DNA of 64,000 nt, taken from contig NZ_JAHZCJ010000004.1 in the NCBI RefSeq assembly GCF_019422935.1, positions 200,933 through 264,932 on the forward strand, given 5' to 3'. Shown in pieces: positions 57,201 to 64,000 of the stretch (the first letter of the stretch is position 1; every line of letters starts with the position of its first letter). Both the position numbers and the translations under genes were made by a program. This stretch comes from Desulfovibrio sp. GTDB taxonomy: Bacteria; Desulfobacterota; Desulfovibrionia; Desulfovibrionales; Desulfovibrionaceae. The notes below the pieces were generated by a model. The model had not been told where the DNA came from. It worked only from the letters and a program-made list of their open reading frames with translations, and did not search any database.

Positions 57201-57296
57201 ATTCAGGGATACATCTTTTCCCAGGCGCTCAGCGGCAGCGATTTTGCAACCTATCTGAAAGGATCTGCCGAGAGTATTGCGGCGGTAATGGCCTAG
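54240..57296 (+). CDS. CHASE4-HAMP-PAS-PAS-GGDEF-EAL cyclic-di-GMP signalling protein
   Basis: 1018 residues. Helix near 7-27; periplasmic CHASE4 sensor with [28 protein letters not shown] near 60; second helix about 262-285; HAMP; PAS 1 (about 340-450) containing [17 protein letters not shown] with Cys388, Cys393, Cys400; PAS 2 (about 465-570); GGDEF with intact [10 protein letters not shown] near 660; EAL with intact GCEALVRWK near 787, [38 protein letters not shown]. Both catalytic motifs are present, so it could make and break c-di-GMP, with the direction set by sensor input at the membrane. Monocistronic, with its own leader and a shared terminator at 57322-57352. Confidence 0.95.
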   Translation: [1018 protein letters not shown]

Positions 57297-57321
57297 TCGG
57301 CCTGCCTTTCAAGGGCAGTAA

Positions 57322-57352
57322 AAAGCCCCGCGGGATTATCCTGCGGGGCTTT
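57322..57352. terminator. Bidirectional terminator between the GGDEF-EAL gene and the priming transferase
   Basis: AAGCCCCGC (57323-57331) pairs with GCGGGGCTT (57343-57351), extended inside by GGA/TCC; A-run and T-run flanks. Confidence 0.88.
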
Positions 57353-57387
57353 GGCATTTGCAACGGCTGTGCGCTTTCAGGCGCGGA

Positions 57388-58737
57388 CTAGCGCGCTCCC
57401 TTGGGGAAGAGCACAACGCCGACGGTCTTGAACACGATATTTATGTCCAACAGAATGGACATGTTCTTGATGTAGTACAGGTCATATTCCAGTTTACGGC
57501 GGGCATCGTCTTCTGACGCGCCGTAAGGATAACACACCTGCGCCCAGCCGGTGAGGCCCGGTTTAACCGTATGCCGCAGGCTGTAGTAGGGTATGGTTTC
57601 CTTGAGCTTGGTCACAAAGGCCATGCGCTCGGGGCGCGGGCCGATAAAACTCATGTCGCCCTTCAGGATGTTCCAGATCTGGGGCAGTTCGTCTATGCGC
57701 ACCTTGCGGATGAACTTGCCGAACTTTGTCACGCGGGCATCGTGGGCGCTGGCCCATACGGCTCCGTTCTTTTCAGCGTCTGCGCGCATGGAGCGGAACT
57801 TGTAGACTGTAAATTCCTTTTCAAAAAGGCCCACTCGATCCTGTTTGTAAATGACCGGGCCGGGCGATTCCAGCCGCACCACAATGGCGGTCAGCAGCAT
57901 GATGGGCGCTGCGGGAATGAGCAGGAGCAATGAAATCAGCACATCGAGGGCACGCTTGAGCCTGCGCAACGAGCCGCGCGTGTTCAGCGAAAAGCCCTCG
58001 GTCTGCAACAGCCATTCATCATTGATCTGCGAGAGCGGCAGGCGCTGCACCACGTGCTCGTAAAAACTGCGGATATCCACCACCATGCTGCCGCGCAACT
58101 TTGCTTCCAGCAGGTCATGGGCGATGTCGTCGTCAATGGGCGCATCAGGCAGCAGCAGGATCATGGTTGCCTGTTTTTCTTTGGCAATGTCCAGAGCCAT
58201 GAATGGTGCGCCAAGGCACGGCCCGGCATCAGGCCCCTGATCGCGTTCGCCCACATAGCCAAGAATTTCGGCCTTGGGCAGCCCCTCTGCCAGCAACTGG
58301 CGCACCTTGCCCGCGCGGTCCACCCCAACCAGCAAAATGCGTAGCGGGTGGGTGAGCCTTTCGGCATTGAGGTGGTAAATCCAGCGCCAGCCTAGAGAAA
58401 AGGCCAGCGAAAGGGCAAAAAGCATGGCCACGGTTTCGCGGTCAAAACGCCAGTGCTGGAAGGCGTAGGAGGCGGTGGCCGAAGAAACAATGCCAAGCAG
58501 GCAGGCTACCAGCACACGCCCCACGGTCTCCTTGAAATCCTCGTTGCCCACGCTGTACGCATCAAGGATGTAAAAAAAGAGCATGTAAAAGAAAATGGTA
58601 AAGAGCGTAGCGCCCGTATAGTCGTGGAAAATGCTCAGATCGGATTCGACCGTCAGAAAGCCGGTAATGCTGAGTGCCAGCAAAATGCAGACGAGATCCA
58701 GAACCTGCAGCATGGCCATGCGGTATGTGCTTATCAT
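57388..58737 (-). CDS. Polyprenyl-phosphate hexose-1-phosphate transferase (WcaJ-like)
   Basis: 449 residues. About four N-terminal helices, a CoA-binding-like Rossmann region (RILLVGVDRAGKVRQLL near 152), a further helix (VLISLLLLIPAAPIMLLTAIVV near 280), then the catalytic bacterial sugar transferase domain: SPGPVIYKQDRVGLFEKEFTVYKFRSM, ELPQIWNILKGDMSFIGPRPER and KPGLTGWAQV. It loads the first sugar phosphate on undecaprenyl phosphate to start polysaccharide assembly. Sugar likely glucose or galactose, not certain. Its ATG overlaps the stop of the upstream GT4 gene (ATGA). Confidence 0.92.
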   Translation of the reverse strand: MISTYRMAMLQVLDLVCILLALSITGFLTVESDLSIFHDYTGATLFTIFFYMLFFYILDAYSVGNEDFKETVGRVLVACLLGIVSSATASYAFQHWRFDRETVAMLFALSLAFSLGWRWIYHLNAERLTHPLRILLVGVDRAGKVRQLLAEGLPKAEILGYVGERDQGPDAGPCLGAPFMALDIAKEKQATMILLLPDAPIDDDIAHDLLEAKLRGSMVVDIRSFYEHVVQRLPLSQINDEWLLQTEGFSLNTRGSLRRLKRALDVLISLLLLIPAAPIMLLTAIVVRLESPGPVIYKQDRVGLFEKEFTVYKFRSMRADAEKNGAVWASAHDARVTKFGKFIRKVRIDELPQIWNILKGDMSFIGPRPERMAFVTKLKETIPYYSLRHTVKPGLTGWAQVCYPYGASEDDARRKLEYDLYYIKNMSILLDINIVFKTVGVVLFPKGAR

Positions 58738-59891
58738 AGGGTATCCTCAATGGCGGGCACGCGCATGTCTTCAAGAATGCGCGCGGCCACTTTTTCGGCG
58801 TCAAATTCACTCAGGGCCAGTTCCCGTCCGGCCTGCCCCATGCGGGCAATGCTTTCAGGACTGGTGATGAAGGATTCCATAGCGCCTGCCAGCGCCTGCG
58901 GATTGCGTACCGGTACAAGGTAACCGTTGACGCCGTCGCGCACAACCTCGCGGCAGCCGGGGGCGTCCGTGACCACAGCGGGGCGACCCATGCTCATTCC
59001 CTCCATAATGGAGGTCGGTGTTCCCTCGCGCCAAGAGGGCAGCACAAGCACATGGGCAGCTGCCACATAGGGGCGCACATCGCGTGTTTCACCAAGGTAT
59101 TCTATGCAGCCCTGTTTCTGCCACGCATCCATCTGTTCCATACTCACGCTGCCGAGGCCTTTTTCCGGCGGGCCGAGCACCTGAAAGCGGGCATCTGGGT
59201 ACCGGGCCTTGAGCAGGCGCGCGGCTTCGGCATATTCCGGCAAGCCCTTGGCTTCGAGCAATCGCGCCACCAGCAGAAAAACGGGCGAGCCGCTCAGGCG
59301 GCCATCGGCGGAATAGTCGGGAAAAGCGCTGGGAGCAAAGCGCTTGGTATCCACTCCGGTGCCGCGCGCTGTAAGCACCCGCGCATTGCGTCCGAGAATG
59401 CCCGACTGGCGGAAAACCTGTATGTCGTCCTGATTCTGAAAAAAAACGCCTTCCGCGCCAGAAAGCGCCACGCGGTAGAGCAGGCGGCCCAGAAGGTTGA
59501 CGCATTTCTTGAAGAAGGAATCAGCCTCAAAGGCATAGCCAAGGCCGGTAATAGTGGCATAAACGTGGGGAACCCCAGCCGCTCTTGCCGCCATGCAGCC
59601 GTAGATCACAGGCTTGATGGTAGAGGCGAAAAGCAGGTCTGGCTTTTCGTCCCTGAAAAGGCCGAACAGTTCCCGGGTGGTGCGCAGGTCGCTCAGGGGG
59701 TTCAGCCCCTTTCTGTCCAGCGAATAATGGCGCAGGCGCGCACCCTGAGCGGCCAGTGCCGCCTCAGCATCGGCGTCGCCTGGCGGGGCGCAGCAAACTA
59801 CCTCGTGCCCGGCCTTGCGCATGTGCCGGATCAATACACTCCAGAAGTTGCTCATGGCTTTGGCCTGGTTGCCCAGAACAATGATCTTCAT
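58734..59891 (-). CDS. Family 4 glycosyltransferase
   Basis: 385 residues, GT-B fold without membrane helices. N-domain IIVLGNQAKAMSNFWSVLIRHMRKAGHEV and PDLLFASTIKPVIYGCMAARAAGVPHVYATITGLGYAF; C-domain FLLVARLLEAKGLPEYAEAA and the donor-binding EGTPTSIMEGMSMGRPAVVTDAPGCREVV with the E-x7-E pattern near residues 282-290. The layout resembles UDP-sugar transferases that extend capsule or O-antigen units. Coupled to the priming transferase downstream, divergent from the epimerase. Confidence 0.92.
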   Translation of the reverse strand: MKIIVLGNQAKAMSNFWSVLIRHMRKAGHEVVCCAPPGDADAEAALAAQGARLRHYSLDRKGLNPLSDLRTTRELFGLFRDEKPDLLFASTIKPVIYGCMAARAAGVPHVYATITGLGYAFEADSFFKKCVNLLGRLLYRVALSGAEGVFFQNQDDIQVFRQSGILGRNARVLTARGTGVDTKRFAPSAFPDYSADGRLSGSPVFLLVARLLEAKGLPEYAEAARLLKARYPDARFQVLGPPEKGLGSVSMEQMDAWQKQGCIEYLGETRDVRPYVAAAHVLVLPSWREGTPTSIMEGMSMGRPAVVTDAPGCREVVRDGVNGYLVPVRNPQALAGAMESFITSPESIARMGQAGRELALSEFDAEKVAARILEDMRVPAIEDTL

Positions 59892-59948
59892 GCTCGGCGC
59901 TCTCCCTTGTTCGGCGCTTGCCCTGCGGGCTTGTGTCGCATGCGCAAG

Positions 59949-59977
59949 CCTATAGCACTACAACCGTGTTATGAAAA
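59949..59977 (-). promoter_or_regulatory. Candidate promoter of the GT4-priming transferase operon
   Basis: Minus strand TTTTCA (59977-59972), 17-base spacer, TATAGG (59954-59949). Just beyond lies hairpin GGCGGC-GCAA-GCCGCC (60001-60016) and a TATATA stretch that could serve the divergent epimerase. Moderate match. Confidence 0.45.
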
Positions 59978-60117
59978 GGGGAGAAGCTTTTGCATATATA
60001 GGCGGCGCAAGCCGCCGCAGCTTTACAGTCACGCTGCTACAGGGTAAAAGAGCGATGGTTCTGCTGCCCGGGAGTATGTCTTGGCGCAGGCCGGAAATCT
60101 GAAAACAGGACGCAAAA

Positions 60118-61140
60118 ATGAGCGCGTATTCCGATCTTACCAAGTCCATGACTGCCCAGCCTTCGCGTTGGCTTATCACCGGCGTTGCGGGCTTTATTGG
60201 CTCCAACCTGCTGGAACATCTGCTGAAACTTGGGCAGACCGTGGTTGGTCTGGACAACTTTCTTACCGGCTACCAGAAAAATCTGGACATGGTGCGCGAC
60301 ATCGTTGGCCCAGAAGCGTGGAGTCGGTTTACTTTCATCGAAGGCGACATTCGTGATATCGACACCTGCCACGCCGCCTGCAAGGGCGTGCAGCACGTGC
60401 TGCACGAAGCGGCCCTCGGTTCTGTGCCGCGTTCCATCGACGACCCGCTGTTGTCCAACAGCTGCAATATCACCGGTTATCTGCACATGCTTGTGGCCGC
60501 GCGCGATGCGGGCGTGAAGAGCTTTGTGTACGCCGCGTCTTCCTCCACCTACGGCGATTCACCCGAACTGCCCAAGGTGGAAGACAAGATCGGCAGCCCG
60601 CTTTCCCCTTACGCTGTCACCAAGTATGTGGACGAGCTGTATGCGGACGTGTTCAACCGCTGCTATGGTTTCTCCAGCGTTGGTCTGCGGTATTTCAACG
60701 TGTTCGGCCAGCGCCAGGATCCTTACGGCGCATATGCCGCCGTTATTCCCCAGTGGTTCGCCAGCCTTATCAAGAAGGAAACCGTTTTTGTGAACGGCGA
60801 TGGCGAAACCAGCCGCGACTTCTGCTATATCGACAACGTTGTGCAGGCCAATCTGCTTGCCAGCTTTGCCCAGGGCGAAGCCACCAACAAGATTTACAAC
60901 GTGGCCTTTGGCCAGCGCACCACCCTGAATGAGCTTTTTGACCTCATCAAGGAAGAAGTGGCCCGCCACAAGCCCGAAGTCATGAGCGCCGAATGCGTGC
61001 ACCGTGACTTCCGCGCTGGCGATGTGCGGCACTCCCTTGCCGATATCGGCCGCGCAGAAAAGCTGCTGGGCTATGGCCCGCAGTTTGACGTGCGCCAGGG
61101 CCTGCGCCTCGCGGGCGACTGGTACGCAGCCAACCTGTAG
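60118..61140 (+). CDS. UDP-N-acetylhexosamine C4-epimerase-like (WbpP/TviC family)
   Basis: 340 residues. NAD site [30 protein letters not shown] near residue 20, [27 protein letters not shown] near 95 (the VPRSIxDP block typical of WbpP/TviC), SSSTYGDSP near 142, and catalytic [10 protein letters not shown] (YxxxK) near 165. C-terminal substrate domain has [23 protein letters not shown] and [15 protein letters not shown]. Interconverts UDP-GlcNAc/GalNAc or their uronic acids, supplying precursors for the glycosyltransferases of this region. AGGA lies eight bases before the ATG. Terminator follows at 61166-61190. Confidence 0.9.
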   Translation: MSAYSDLTKSMTAQPSRWLITGVAGFIGSNLLEHLLKLGQTVVGLDNFLTGYQKNLDMVRDIVGPEAWSRFTFIEGDIRDIDTCHAACKGVQHVLHEAALGSVPRSIDDPLLSNSCNITGYLHMLVAARDAGVKSFVYAASSSTYGDSPELPKVEDKIGSPLSPYAVTKYVDELYADVFNRCYGFSSVGLRYFNVFGQRQDPYGAYAAVIPQWFASLIKKETVFVNGDGETSRDFCYIDNVVQANLLASFAQGEATNKIYNVAFGQRTTLNELFDLIKEEVARHKPEVMSAECVHRDFRAGDVRHSLADIGRAEKLLGYGPQFDVRQGLRLAGDWYAANL

Positions 61141-61165
61141 CAGCCAACTGCATTCCAGAAATATG

Positions 61166-61190
61166 AAACCCCGCGCAAGCGGGGTTTTTT
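61166..61190 (+). terminator. Intrinsic terminator after the epimerase
   Basis: AAACCCCGC (61166-61174), GCAA loop, GCGGGGTTT (61179-61187) and further T. Strong; stops the epimerase transcript before rlpA. Confidence 0.9.
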
Positions 61191-61290
61191 GCTGTCAAAA
61201 ATCAGAATGGCGTGACGTTGTGAGAGTACTCGGAGTAAAAAAAGACTCTCTAACGCAGTCAGAGGGCAAAAGGATAATTATACACTGCCC

Positions 61291-61995
61291 CTAGTTGTCG
61301 CCGACCACAAAAGCGCCGGGATACATGGCGCGGAAAATATCAAGCTCTTGCTGCGCCCCGAAAGAATCGGGCCACGGCCCCACCTGCACATTCCACATGT
61401 TGTTGCTGCCGTAGATGAGGCGTCCGCGTTTGCCTGTCTGGGAAAGGATGTTGATAAGGTTGTCGGCGTTGACCCTGTCGGCAAATGCCCCCACCTGCAC
61501 ATAAAAAGCCCCGGTAAGGTCGCCGTCTTCCTTCATGCGCTCAACGCCGCCCATGCTCTGAATGCGCACCCGCGCCGTGCCGGGGCCAAGAATGTTCAGG
61601 CGGCTGGCCGCAGCGCGGGAGAGGTCAATGACGCGGTCGTCAACAAAGGGACCACGGTCGTTGACGCGCACAATGATGGAACGCCCGTTGCCCATGTGGG
61701 TGACGCGCACCTTGGTGCCCAGGGGCAGCAGTTTGTGGGCCGCCGTCATGGCGTACTGGTTGTAGGTCTCGCCATTGGCCGTGGTTTTGCCGTGAAAACC
61801 TGGGCCGTACCATGAGGCCGTGCCTTCTTCCACAAAACCGTTGGCTGACTTGAGAGGATAGTAGGTCTTGCCGCGCACCGTGTAAGGGCGGCTGCCGGGA
61901 ACCCCGCCCTTGCGCCAGGAGCGCGAACCGCAGCCGCTCAAGAGCGCGGCGCAAAGCAGGGCAACAAGAAAGACAAGGAGAGGTCTGACCGTCAT
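61291..61995 (-). CDS. rlpA: RlpA-like septal lipoprotein with SPOR domain
   Basis: 234 residues from ATG 61993-61995 (MTVRPLLVF), overlapping the preceding stop as ATGA. Lipoprotein signal with lipobox LLSGC (Cys near residue 20). Double-psi beta barrel near 55-145: GTASWYGPGFHGKTTANGETY, LPLGTKVRVTHMGNGRSIIVRVNDRGPF and DLSRAAASRL, the catalytic form of lytic transglycosylase RlpA. C-terminal SPOR domain (FYVQVGAFADRVNADNL...VGPWPD) binds denuded septal peptidoglycan. Third gene of a coupled operon headed by the 89-residue protein. The last residues AMYPGAFVVGDN end the SPOR fold normally. Confidence 0.94.
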   Translation of the reverse strand: MTVRPLLVFLVALLCAALLSGCGSRSWRKGGVPGSRPYTVRGKTYYPLKSANGFVEEGTASWYGPGFHGKTTANGETYNQYAMTAAHKLLPLGTKVRVTHMGNGRSIIVRVNDRGPFVDDRVIDLSRAAASRLNILGPGTARVRIQSMGGVERMKEDGDLTGAFYVQVGAFADRVNADNLINILSQTGKRGRLIYGSNNMWNVQVGPWPDSFGAQQELDIFRAMYPGAFVVGDN

Positions 61996-62990
61996 GCACA
62001 TCCGCGCCCCTGACCGCTCAGGTAGGGCAGGCAGGGGAGTGTGTTCTTTTTGCCGCAGGCGGCGCACAGGCCGGAGCAGTCGGCCTCGGAGGCGGCGGCG
62101 CATTCCAGTTCCTGCAGCAGGGCAAGGCCCTCGCGCCCAAGGCTCCCGCCGTCGCGTGCGCGGGCAAGCAGGGCCAGCGCCGGGTTGCGGCGGCCCGCAT
62201 TGAGAAAATCCCTGGCAGCCAGAAGGTAGAGGCGCTCCCTGTCGTTGCCGAAGAGCGAAGCCAGCAGGTGCTCGTAACCCGCGCCAAAGACCTGGCGGGC
62301 AAAGTCTTCTTCTGTGGCAAGCCAGCGCGCCAGATGGGCGTTGTGTCGCTCGACCGCCAGATAGCTTGTGAGAAGCCGCAACCCGTGGGCCAGAACGTGC
62401 ATGATACGCGAAAGTTCGCGTGAGGAGCTTTCCGAGGTTTGACCGCCAAGGCCGCGCAAGGGGTTGTACATATCTGTCGTAACCCCGGGCCTGCGCGAAA
62501 TCTGAATAAGCCGGTTGGCGTAGTGCTGGCCCTGAAAGGCGTCTTCCTTCAGCTTGGCGCATTCATGAAAGGCATAGCCGATGCACCAGTCAATGAGGGT
62601 TTCAAAAGCCTTCTGGGCCTGAGCGCCGCCGGGCAGCACACTGTCAGCATGGCGACGCAGGGCAGTGATTTGCGCCATCTCTGCGGTATTGCCGTTTTCA
62701 TCGGCGGGTTCTTCCGGCAGTGGCAGCTCAAGCGGCGGCATGCCGCCGGGGGCCATGGCCTCAATGCCGGGGCTGTTGCGGAAAAGGTGATGGGCCGTAT
62801 CCTTGAGCCGCCAGAAAACACCCTTGCGCATGGCTTCGCCCAAAAGATCGCGCAAGGCTGTGTAAGAAACGGCTCCGTCCACGTCAAAGCGGCGGCGTTG
62901 GTCGGCCAGCAGGCTGTAAACGGTGCAATAGTCGCGCACCAGATCGCGCACGAGAAAATCGCGGTTGGCCAGTAGCCAGCGTCCGTTCAC
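61992..62990 (-). CDS. Uncharacterised protein with C-terminal Cys cluster
   Basis: 332 residues, ATG overlapping the previous gene's stop by four bases (ATGA) and its own stop overlapping rlpA likewise. No membrane helix or signal peptide; mostly helical (VRDYCTVYSLLADQRRRFDV, SRIMHVLAHGLRLLTSYLAVERHNAHLARWL). The C-terminus has CAAASEADCSGLCAACG, then LPC and a final GRGC, a possible zinc-binding or Fe-S ligand set of seven Cys. I do not recognise the family. The strict coupling with rlpA hints at a role in cell envelope or division, which is inference only. Confidence 0.8.
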   Translation of the reverse strand: MNGRWLLANRDFLVRDLVRDYCTVYSLLADQRRRFDVDGAVSYTALRDLLGEAMRKGVFWRLKDTAHHLFRNSPGIEAMAPGGMPPLELPLPEEPADENGNTAEMAQITALRRHADSVLPGGAQAQKAFETLIDWCIGYAFHECAKLKEDAFQGQHYANRLIQISRRPGVTTDMYNPLRGLGGQTSESSSRELSRIMHVLAHGLRLLTSYLAVERHNAHLARWLATEEDFARQVFGAGYEHLLASLFGNDRERLYLLAARDFLNAGRRNPALALLARARDGGSLGREGLALLQELECAAASEADCSGLCAACGKKNTLPCLPYLSGQGRGCA

Positions 62991-63256
62991 GCTTCGTCCT
63001 CCTGGAGCAGGGCACGGGCCACGGCGATGTCGTACAGCAGCAGGGGGTCAGATTCGGCATTGCGTTCTTGCTGATACATGCGCGCGGCACTGCGCACCAC
63101 AGCCATGCTCAGCCAGGGGTGACGCTCCCACACTTCGGGATGGTCGGCGCGCCAGAGGCGAAATTCAACCTCGCCGTCAGGCCCGCGGCGCACGTAGACG
63201 CGCGAAAGGGCATTGCCCGCCTGCGGGTGATAGTAGAGTCCAAGTTCGTCTTTCAT
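62987..63256 (-). CDS. Small uncharacterised protein
   Basis: 89 residues from ATG 63254-63256 (MKDELGLYYHPQAGN); AAGGG lies about eleven bases upstream, while longer frames lack an SD. Soluble, charged, with LSRVYVRRGPDGEVEFRLWRADHPEVWERHPW and a C-terminal helix ending VARALLQEDEA. Family not recognised. First gene of an operon with the 332-residue protein and rlpA, each joined by a four-base overlap. Promoter at 63331-63359. Confidence 0.78.
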   Translation of the reverse strand: MKDELGLYYHPQAGNALSRVYVRRGPDGEVEFRLWRADHPEVWERHPWLSMAVVRSAARMYQQERNAESDPLLLYDIAVARALLQEDEA

Positions 63257-63330
63257 TATAATGATAACCCTTGCGAATATGGGCCATGCGAGGCCGTTGT
63301 TGGTGCGGCGCATCCGCACATTCCATTTTG

Positions 63331-63359
63331 ATCATACGCGCAAGAAAGTACTTTGCCAA
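63331..63359 (-). promoter_or_regulatory. Promoter of the unknown-unknown-rlpA operon
   Basis: Minus strand TTGGCA (63359-63354), 17-base spacer, TATGAT (63336-63331); each box matches 5/6. Start near 63324 with about 68 bases of leader. It faces away from dsrA. Confidence 0.7.
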
Positions 63360-63374
63360 GGCTGTGCGGCAATG

Positions 63375-63822
63375 TTGTGAAAAATAGTACAATATTTAAG
63401 AAAAAAGTTGCTTTTTTACGTAAAAAAATGCCCGTTCGTCTCGCCTAAAGTAATGATTTTGGCATGCTGTGCTCACGTGCATTGTGTCGCAAAGCCTTGA
63501 TCGCCGGGTATTCTTGCGCCTTTTGCGTATATCATGCCGCCCCGGTTGTCATTAAGTGGAAAATGGGCTAATCAGTGTTTTGACCGCGTTGCGGCCTGAC
63601 GGTCGGTGGCCCTTGCACGTCCGTTATCCGCGATCCCTTGGGGCGTCCCGATTTTACGGGGCGGGCGCATGCAGGTTTTTACCTTCATGCGTGTGCTGGG
63701 GGGAGTATCCCCGCCATGCACGGGCAGCGATTTCGCGCCTGTACCCCGGATTGCCGCACCGGATCGCCGCAGTTGACCGGCACGTCACGCGAGCGCGTGA
63801 TACAAACAAACCATGTGGAGGT
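63375..63822 (+). promoter_or_regulatory. dsrA upstream region and leader
   Basis: Together with 63257-63374 this makes 566 bases without a gene between two divergent operons. Holds TTGTGAAAAATAGTACAA (63375-63392, loosely Rex-like), palindrome TTTTTTACGTAAAAAA (63412-63427), and hairpins at 63666-63691, 63700-63712 and 63785-63800; the last ends 16 bases before the SD. No -10/-35 pair for dsrA was convincing. Confidence 0.5.
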
Positions 63823-63828
63823 ATGGCA

Positions 63829-64000
63829 ATGGCGAAACATGCAACCCCCTTGTTGGACCAGCTTGAAAGCGGCCCTTGGCCGAGCTTTGTGTCCGACATC
63901 AAACAGGAGGCGGCCTCTCGGGCCCAGAATCCCAAGGGTCTTGATTATCAGATCCCTGTGGACTGCCCTGAAGACCTTCTGGGTGTGCTTGAGCTTTCCT
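63829..64000 (+). CDS. dsrA: Dissimilatory sulfite reductase alpha subunit (5' part, cut by window edge)
   Basis: 57 codons are visible, reading MAKHATPLLDQLESGPWPSF, then SDIKQEAASRAQNPKGL and later DCPEDLLGVLELS, at the window end. This is the N-terminus of Desulfovibrio DsrA as I know it. DsrAB holds siroheme and 4Fe-4S and reduces sulfite to sulfide (via DsrC) in the cytoplasm, the last step of sulfate respiration. Start at ATG 63829-63831 is seven bases after GGAGG (63817-63821); an in-frame ATG at 63823 is too close to it. Highly expressed genes often have such strong SDs. Partner dsrB should follow outside. Confidence 0.95.
   Translation, partial: MAKHATPLLDQLESGPWPSFVSDIKQEAASRAQNPKGLDYQIPVDCPEDLLGVLELS

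Noticed and set aside
63470..63487. Sigma54 -24/-12 site before dsrA (TGGCATGCTGTGCT)
   Set aside because: The GG to GC spacing is two bases too short for sigma54.

Overview
The window reads as chromosomal DNA of a sulfate-reducing Desulfovibrio (Desulfovibrionaceae, about 55-60% GC by eye, D. desulfuricans-like). The clearest marker is the last gene: from 63829 the frame encodes the N-terminus of DsrA, the alpha subunit of dissimilatory sulfite reductase. A one-piece FAD/Fe-S D-lactate-type dehydrogenase, an L-lactate permease, a cytochrome bd oxidase and an F1-side-only ATP synthase operon fit that lifestyle. I see no rRNA, tRNA, IS element, prophage, plasmid gene or CRISPR array. The content is housekeeping and envelope genes in short operons.

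Layout. 1-2792 (-): dctP-dctQ-dctM TRAP uptake operon, dctM running off the left edge. 3223-4969 (+): hotdog thioesterase, NAD(P)H:FMN reductase-like protein, Cys-cluster protein. 5034-10865 (-): polytopic DUF6056-like protein and a 1183-residue lactate/glycolate-type dehydrogenase. 11316-12206 (+): unknown membrane protein. 12359-14703 (-): cydAB. 15013-16989 (+): htpG. 17100-18830 (-): motA-motB with a sigma28-type promoter. 19105-21147 (-): AsmA-like protein. 21426-24005: cobyric acid synthase and a convergent EamA transporter. 24176-31372 (+): hybrid histidine kinase with a coupled GT8 glycosyltransferase, an orphan cheW with its own sigma28-type promoter, then a DegT aminotransferase / GtrA flippase / GT2 set. 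31545-35519 (+): lldP, kup, small lipoprotein. 35774-43877 (-): lepA, then atpF'-F-H-A-G-D-C. 44304-47039 (-): aminopeptidase P, aroL-type shikimate kinase, GT2. 47240-53900 (+): pyrK-pyrD, GNAT-like protein, SDR, ABC-F, Nudix. 54240-57296 (+): CHASE4-PAS-GGDEF-EAL protein. 57388-61140: WcaJ-type priming transferase and GT4 (-), divergent WbpP-like epimerase (+). 61291-63256 (-): two uncharacterised proteins coupled to rlpA. 63257-63822: long structured dsrA leader. 63829-end (+): dsrA.

How they fit together. Lactate enters through LldP and can be oxidised by the 7314-10865 enzyme. Electrons go to DsrAB or, under oxygen exposure, to CydAB, and F1Fo-ATPase uses the ion gradient (subunits a and c must lie elsewhere). 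MotAB and CheW carry matching flagellar-class promoters, tying them to the motility regulon. The glycosyltransferases, aminotransferase, epimerase and priming transferase point to surface polysaccharide or protein glycosylation.

The most interesting non-genic signals are: a hairpin between dctP and dctQ that could act both as attenuator and SD mask; a pyrK promoter that predicts a leaderless mRNA and has a dyad in its spacer; two sigma28-type promoters; an inverted repeat before htpG; and three hairpins in the dsrA leader. I found no convincing wholly new multi-gene system. The nearest candidate is the tightly coupled unknown-unknown-rlpA operon divergent from dsrA.
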